A stretch of DNA of 48,749 nucleotides, from positions 1 through 48,749 of the forward strand of contig JAQVSS010000007.1 in NCBI GenBank assembly GCA_028700415.1, written 5' to 3'. The position numbers and the translations under genes are program-made. Below are positions 44,501 through 48,749 of the stretch, piece by piece. Every line of letters begins with the position of its first letter. Positions within the stretch are counted from its first letter, which is position 1. This DNA is from Kiritimatiellia bacterium. Lineage in GTDB: Bacteria > Verrucomicrobiota > Kiritimatiellia > RFP12 > UBA1067. The notes beneath the pieces were generated by a model. It was not told the origin of the DNA. It saw nothing but the letters and a program-made list of their open reading frames with translations, and made no database searches.

Positions 44501-45580
44501 TTATGCCGGCCATTGGGTGACGAGCGCTAAAATCGCTTCCAACGTTTCGGATTCGGGTAGAACCCGCACCTGTTTGCCGCTCACAAACAACGCATAGGTG
44601 CCGTTGCCTCCCGCGACCGCAATGTCCGCGCCTTTGGCTTCTCCCGGGCCGTTAACCACGCATCCCATCACGGCCACATGCGGACGTGCCGCGTCCGGAT
44701 TCTCGCGATAAAAACGCTCCAAACGTTCCTCAACCCGTGACGCGAGCCCGGCCACATCCACACGGGTTCTGCCGCAGGTCGGACAGGCGGTCACCGCCGC
44801 ACCCGGCACGCGCAACCCCACGCTCCGCAGCAACTCCACACCCACCCGCACCTCTTTCGCCGGCGTGTCCGTGAGCGACACACGGATCGTATCGCCAATA
44901 CCGTCGAGGAGCAACGAGCCCAACGCCACACACGAGCGCACCGTACCGGGAATGAACGTTCCGGCTTCCGTTACCCCAAGATGCAACGGATACCTGGTGC
45001 GCTCGGAAAGCAGCCGGTAAGCGGCCCGTGTGCGGGCCACATCTGAGGCCTTAACAGAAATTTTGATCTCGCGGTAATCCTCGGCTTCCAGCACGGCAAC
45101 ATGCCGCAACGCGCTCTCGACCAGGGCCTCGGCGGTTGCGGTGCCATACTTGGCCAGAATGTCCTTTTCCAGGGAGCCGCCATTCACGCCGATCCGGATC
45201 GGGATGTTCCTCACCTTCGCGGCGTTTACCACAATCCTCACGCGCCCACCCCCGCCAATGTTTCCGGGGTTGATGCGCAACCCGTCCGCACCGGCTTCCA
45301 GCGCCGCCAGCGCCAGGCGGTAGTCAAAGTGGACATCCGCCACCAGAGGCACAGGCGACTGTTCCCGCACTTGCTTAAAGACTGTGGCCGCAGTCTGGTC
45401 CGGCACGGTCAGCCGCACGATATCACACCCGAGCTCCGCCGCCTCGTTAATCTGCCTAAGCAAAGCGTCCGCATCGTGGGGGTGTGCGTTCGTCATGGTC
45501 TGCACGCTGACAGGAGCGCCGCCACCGATATCTACAGACCCTATCCTGATACGCCGTGTCTCCGTCCGGGGACGCAACAT
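44501..45580 (-). CDS. ispG: 4-hydroxy-3-methylbut-2-en-1-yl diphosphate synthase
   Basis: Fe-S enzyme of the MEP pathway producing HMBPP from the cyclic diphosphate made by IspF. The TIM barrel begins VSVQTMTNAHPHDADALLRQI; ADVHFDYRLALAALEAGADGLRINPGNIG is the signature. The 4Fe-4S ligands are in ACPTCGRTRVD and MGCVVNGPGEA, the latter with the cluster-bound Glu. Its 359 aa is the short bacterial type, without the insert seen in plants and Chlamydia-like forms. GAGAGGGGG precedes the ATG. It is the last gene of the cdsA-dxr-rseP-ispG group, 16 bases after rseP. Confidence 0.96.
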   Translation of the reverse strand: MLRPRTETRRIRIGSVDIGGGAPVSVQTMTNAHPHDADALLRQINEAAELGCDIVRLTVPDQTAATVFKQVREQSPVPLVADVHFDYRLALAALEAGADGLRINPGNIGGGGRVRIVVNAAKVRNIPIRIGVNGGSLEKDILAKYGTATAEALVESALRHVAVLEAEDYREIKISVKASDVARTRAAYRLLSERTRYPLHLGVTEAGTFIPGTVRSCVALGSLLLDGIGDTIRVSLTDTPAKEVRVGVELLRSVGLRVPGAAVTACPTCGRTRVDVAGLASRVEERLERFYRENPDAARPHVAVMGCVVNGPGEAKGADIAVAGGNGTYALFVSGKQVRVLPESETLEAILALVTQWPA

Positions 45581-45596
45581 CCGGAACCCCCTCTCT

Positions 45597-47045
45597 TCAA
45601 GGCTTGAGGAGCCCGTTCGTGGCCGACGACGTTCGCGCCGCCTCCTCCCCCGCTTCGCGTTCGAACGCGCGAACAGCCTTGGTGTACTTCACCTGCTTCA
45701 CGATATCGCTGTAGAATAAGAGCAACATCAGCCCGATCAGCAAGACCGCAAAAGCGTTCACCAGCACGGACACCACCTTGGGATGCGGTTTTCTCCGGGT
45801 GATCACCTCATACAGGGCAAAGATGATATGCCCGCCGTCCAGCACCGGAAAGGGCAACAGGTTCAGGATGGCGAGGTTCACGCAGATCATCCTCAGAAAA
45901 CCGAGCGCGTCCATCATCCCGCCGCGCACGGTGTGGTACAGCCCGATCACAATCGCCACCGGCCCCCCCACGTTCTTTGCCACCGCTTTGCGCTCACCCT
46001 TGGAGTCGGGCATGATTAACGCCTGCAGCACGCGAACGACAGACATGGAATCCCACTCCAGCTGCCGCCAGGGGTTCCGGTACATCATCCACGCCTTCAC
46101 GCGCTCCGTGCCGTCCTTCCATACGATCCCGATCAGGTGCCGCCCCGCCGCCTGGTCATATACGGGCGTCACCGAAAACTGTTTCAGAGCCTTGCCGCGT
46201 TTGACGGTCAGCAAAACCGGCACCCCGCCATTTTCCCTGATGATCGAGGAAAAATGGTAGGCGCCCCGCACCGGGACACCGTTTGCTGCCTGAATCACAT
46301 CGTTTGTCCGCAAACCGCTCGCCGCTGCGGGAGACCCCGGAAGAACGGACGACACCAAGCACAGGGTTTCGGGGTAAACCCCTGACAACACCCGCAGCTC
46401 GGCAAAGTTATTGGTTTGAAAAGGCAGCACAACGACACGGCCACCACCGTTCTCCTGTTGAATACCGAAGGTGGCAGCCCCCGACTCGCCCGCCAACTGA
46501 TACTCCACCTGAAGGTCGATCCACGTGCTGACCTTTTTCCCGTTCACGGTTAGAATGCGGTCACCGGCACGCACCCCGGCCTTCCAAGCCTCGGAGTCTT
46601 CCGCAACCGCCCCGATCCGCGTGTCCACCACACCTGTCTTTACGCCTGGCGCAAAGAAAATCACATACGCCAGAAGAATGGCCAGCACGACATTCCCCGA
46701 TGGCCCCGCGAATGCCACCACAATCCGTTTCCACGGCGGGATGTCAGGCAACTTTCTTGCTTCACCTTTCCCCTCGCCATGCGTCTCGCCCTGCACCTTC
46801 TCCATGCCCGAAGGGTCGAGTTGCGGCAACGCCACATAACCGCCAAAAGGAACACACCCGATCTTGTATTCAATCCCGTTGACCGTCCGTTTCCAGATTG
46901 AGGGGCCAAACCCGATCGAGAATGCGTCTACCTGCAGCCCCAGCCAGCGTGCGGCCAAAAAATGGCCGAACTCGTGAATGAAAATCGCTAAGCTGAACAA
47001 CAGGGCTACGCAAATCCCAGCCAAAACCGACCATACCATTTCCAT
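45597..47045 (-). CDS. rseP: Site-2 zinc protease RseP (RIP metalloprotease)
   Basis: Inner-membrane protease that cleaves transmembrane segments, classically of anti-sigma factors. The zinc motif HEFGH is at residues 24-28 in the first helix, and the second metal-site motif is in NLLPFPVLDGGHIIFALYE near the C-terminus. Two PDZ-like regions lie between (around GAVAEDSEAWKAGVRAGDRILTVNG and SVLPGSPAAASGLRTNDVIQAANG). I start at 47045 (MEMVWSVL), with AGGTGGG upstream; the track ORF adds seven residues. At 482 aa it is slightly longer than E. coli RseP, with a charged C-terminal extension. No sigma-E/anti-sigma pair is in the window. Confidence 0.94.
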   Translation of the reverse strand: MEMVWSVLAGICVALLFSLAIFIHEFGHFLAARWLGLQVDAFSIGFGPSIWKRTVNGIEYKIGCVPFGGYVALPQLDPSGMEKVQGETHGEGKGEARKLPDIPPWKRIVVAFAGPSGNVVLAILLAYVIFFAPGVKTGVVDTRIGAVAEDSEAWKAGVRAGDRILTVNGKKVSTWIDLQVEYQLAGESGAATFGIQQENGGGRVVVLPFQTNNFAELRVLSGVYPETLCLVSSVLPGSPAAASGLRTNDVIQAANGVPVRGAYHFSSIIRENGGVPVLLTVKRGKALKQFSVTPVYDQAAGRHLIGIVWKDGTERVKAWMMYRNPWRQLEWDSMSVVRVLQALIMPDSKGERKAVAKNVGGPVAIVIGLYHTVRGGMMDALGFLRMICVNLAILNLLPFPVLDGGHIIFALYEVITRRKPHPKVVSVLVNAFAVLLIGLMLLLFYSDIVKQVKYTKAVRAFEREAGEEAARTSSATNGLLKP

Positions 47046-47108
47046 TGTTTCCCACCTGTTCCACACCCCGCCGCATCGTCCGTAAAATACCGGCTGGGGT
47101 TAATCATA

Positions 47109-48314
47109 TTATCCCTTTAAACCGGTCAACGCATACGCCTGCCCGCGCGCCCAGGCGTCCGCTTCAAAAACCGTACCGAAATCCAAACATGGGCGCACCG
47201 TATGCGCCTCCATCACACGCTCGACCGTACGCCAGACTCCGGCGAACGGGATGAGACCCGCTAGAAAGGCCTCCACGGCCACCTCGTCCACCGCATTGAC
47301 AACCGCTGGCAGGGTGCCTCCCGCTTCCGCGGCCTCGCGGATCAACCGCAGACAATGAAACCGCGTCTCATCCGGCTCGAAAAAGGTCAAGCTCCCCTGC
47401 TGCGGCAAATCCAGCTGAGGCATCTGCACCTCGCAACGCTCTGGCCACGTAAGGGCGTACTGGATGGGAAACCGCATGTCCGGAACCGAAAGCTGCGCCA
47501 ACGTAGAGCCGTCCGCAAACGTCACCATGGAATGCACAATGCTCTCGGGATGGATCACCACACCGATCTTCCGAACCGGCAGGTTGAAAAGCCAATGCGC
47601 CTCCAAAAGCTCCAGCCCCTTGTTCATCATCGTGGCCGAATCGATCGTCACCTTGCGTCCCATGACCCACCGCGGATGCGCCAACGCCTCCGCCGGCGTC
47701 ACGCGCTCGAAATCCACTTCGGGGCGCAACGCGAACGGCCCGCCGGAAGCGGTCAGCAGCAAGCGGGAGACCCGGTCCTCCGCACGCCCGGTTCCGGACG
47801 TGTCATCGCGCACACACGCGGCTTGACACGACGGCGCCTGAAGGCACTGGAACATGGCGCTGTGCTCGCTGTCCACCGGCAACAGCCTAACCTTTGCCGC
47901 CTCCCGCCGCCGCATGACCAGTTCGCCGGCCGCGACCAGGACCTCTTTCGTCGCCAGCGCCACATCGTGGCCCGCGTCCAAGGCGGCCAGCACCGGCTGT
48001 AAACCTGCCAAGCCCACCACCGCGCAGAGCACCGTGTCCGCCTCAGCCAGCGCCGCCAGCGCGGCCACGCCCTCAGGCCCCGGCCACACGGCAATGCCGT
48101 GCGGGCGTGCCAACGCCTCGGCCTCGCGTGCCGCCGCGAGATCGGCAACGGCAACCACACCCACACCGAACTGAATCGCCTGATCCAGCACGCGCGTGAT
48201 CTTTGTCCGGGTCGATAGGCCAACGATGCGGACCTTCCCGTGCAAAGACTCTGCCACCTTCAGCGCGTTTTCACCGATCGAACCGGTGCTGCCCAATATG
48301 ACGAGCGACCTCAT
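47109..48314 (-). CDS. dxr: 1-deoxy-D-xylulose 5-phosphate reductoisomerase
   Basis: First committed MEP step, DXP to MEP with NADPH and a divalent metal. The nucleotide loop is VILGSTGSIGENALKV at the N-terminus; LLPVDSEHSAMFQCL carries the metal-site DxE, followed by LTASGGPF and the substrate motif HPRWVMGRKVTIDSATMMNKGLELLEAHWLF. About 20 residues between QAPSC and SRLLLTAS form a charged, cysteine-containing insert longer than in E. coli Dxr. The ATG at 48314 overlaps the cdsA stop (ATGA); the track ORF runs far into cdsA and is rejected. The length is 401 aa. Confidence 0.96.
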   Translation of the reverse strand: MRSLVILGSTGSIGENALKVAESLHGKVRIVGLSTRTKITRVLDQAIQFGVGVVAVADLAAAREAEALARPHGIAVWPGPEGVAALAALAEADTVLCAVVGLAGLQPVLAALDAGHDVALATKEVLVAAGELVMRRREAAKVRLLPVDSEHSAMFQCLQAPSCQAACVRDDTSGTGRAEDRVSRLLLTASGGPFALRPEVDFERVTPAEALAHPRWVMGRKVTIDSATMMNKGLELLEAHWLFNLPVRKIGVVIHPESIVHSMVTFADGSTLAQLSVPDMRFPIQYALTWPERCEVQMPQLDLPQQGSLTFFEPDETRFHCLRLIREAAEAGGTLPAVVNAVDEVAVEAFLAGLIPFAGVWRTVERVMEAHTVRPCLDFGTVFEADAWARGQAYALTGLKG

Positions 48315-48749
48315 GATGCCACAGCCTGCCCGACAAACCATGCCAGATAGAAATACAGCACCGCGGGCGTAAACGTCAAACTGTCGAACATGTCGAGGAT
48401 TCCGCCCATGCCCGGCAATAGCCCCGCCGAATCCTTGATGTTGACCGAACGCTTGAACATCGATTCGATCAAATCGCCCACGACCCCAACCAGCCCCAGC
48501 ACCAGTCCCAGAACCGACGCATGCGCAACGCTCAAGTTCTGAAGTGCCCCCCCCGGCAGCCAAGGGCAATGCTGCGCGGCTTCAACCATCGCGATACTCG
48601 CCGCCATCGAAGCCACCAACCCACCCGCGAAACCCTCCCACGATTTCTTCGGCGAAATGCGCGGGCACATCTTATGGTGCCCCATCGTTGTCCCCACCGC
48701 AAACGCGCCCACATCGCTGAATTTCACCACTGAGGCCAAATAGGCGGCC
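48311..48749 (-). CDS. cdsA: Phosphatidate cytidylyltransferase (N-terminal part outside window)
   Basis: Makes CDP-diacylglycerol for phospholipid synthesis. Only the C-terminal ~145 residues are present; the frame runs off the window edge, and the TTG at 48739 is not the start. KFSDVGAFAVGTTMGHHKMCPRISPKKSWEG is the conserved central segment and ESMFKRSVNIKDSAGLLPGMGGILDMFDSL the family signature. In the signature, the usual HGG and DRxD positions read MGG and DMFD; such forms also occur in other CdsA proteins, so this is not evidence of inactivation. Several membrane helices are evident. It heads dxr-rseP-ispG, and uppS/frr normally precede it. Confidence 0.94.
   Translation of the reverse strand, partial: AAYLASVVKFSDVGAFAVGTTMGHHKMCPRISPKKSWEGFAGGLVASMAASIAMVEAAQHCPWLPGGALQNLSVAHASVLGLVLGLVGVVGDLIESMFKRSVNIKDSAGLLPGMGGILDMFDSLTFTPAVLYFYLAWFVGQAVAS

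Noticed and set aside
44487-44510. GCCG-GGGG-GCAT...ATGC-CGGC imperfect hairpin between the lipoprotein gene and ispG
   Set aside because: Large bulge and no U-tract; weak as a bidirectional terminator.
1-48749. CRISPR arrays, insertion sequences, tRNA/rRNA genes, phage or toxin-antitoxin modules
   Set aside because: No regularly spaced repeats, transposases, integrases, tRNA-like folds or antitoxin/toxin pairs were seen by eye; gaps are short and mostly accounted for.

Overview
The window reads as one contiguous stretch of chromosome from an anaerobic-looking, Gram-negative bacterium of roughly 55% GC. An outer membrane is implied by a TolC-like channel, several lipoproteins with clear lipoboxes and a split MacAB-type export operon. 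The anaerobic reading is inference: it rests on two radical-SAM genes of the siroheme-dependent heme route (ahbC, ahbD), a PycB-type biotin carboxytransferase and the absence of respiratory oxidases. An mcsA-mcsB-clpC operon without ctsR, an Ahb heme route and a secreted SGNH-like protein together fit the PVC group (Kiritimatiellota or Lentisphaerota relatives). No rRNA is present, so this placement is only a suggestion.

Layout. 1-6.0 kb: 3' part of a RhlE-type DEAD-box helicase, a small convergent hypothetical ORF, then mcsA-mcsB-clpC (protein arginine phosphorylation and Clp unfolding). 6.0-13.4 kb: zwf, then a tightly overlapping housekeeping operon ispF-cysS-tmk-holB-ricT-aroQ-pfkB, starting at a promoter that seems to give a leaderless ispF mRNA. 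13.4-17.4 kb, minus strand: nadB-queA-Gfo/Idh oxidoreductase, with a good promoter at one end and a rho-independent terminator at the other. 17.4-20.6 kb: argC-parB (overlapping) and an M28 peptidase lipoprotein. 20.6-28.0 kb, minus: pycB behind a palindromic operator-like site, and a four-gene export operon (TolC-like lipoprotein, HlyD/MacA adaptor, ABC ATPase, MacB-type permease). 28.0-32.5 kb, minus: a long class II aldolase, then a LysM/TPR lipoprotein, a small membrane protein, a LysM lipoprotein and hemB. 32.6-35.9 kb: a double-domain GT2 glycosyltransferase and a GntP-family permease. 35.9-39.1 kb, minus: ahbC-ahbD-GNAT. 39.2-42.7 kb, minus: holA followed by a secreted 799-residue protein. 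42.9-44.5 kb: a TPR-like lipoprotein. 44.5-48.7 kb, minus: cdsA-dxr-rseP-ispG, the usual envelope and isoprenoid cluster, with cdsA cut by the window edge.

How the genes connect. IspF, Dxr and IspG are three steps of the MEP isoprenoid pathway at two loci. HemB (porphobilinogen synthase) and AhbC/AhbD (the last two steps of siroheme-derived heme synthesis) indicate that heme is made by the alternative pathway. HolA, HolB and Tmk serve replication. McsA/McsB/ClpC form a protein quality-control arm.

I found no CRISPR array, insertion sequence, prophage, integrase, tRNA or rRNA, and no recognisable defence island. Most of the window is ordinary chromosomal coding sequence. The items most worth a second look are the ahb pair together with a HemB lacking one zinc cysteine, the ctsR-less arginine-kinase operon, the apparently leaderless promoters, two promoter-overlapping palindromes, the degenerate SGNH-like secreted protein, and the fused glycosyltransferase with its G8/C8 tracts.
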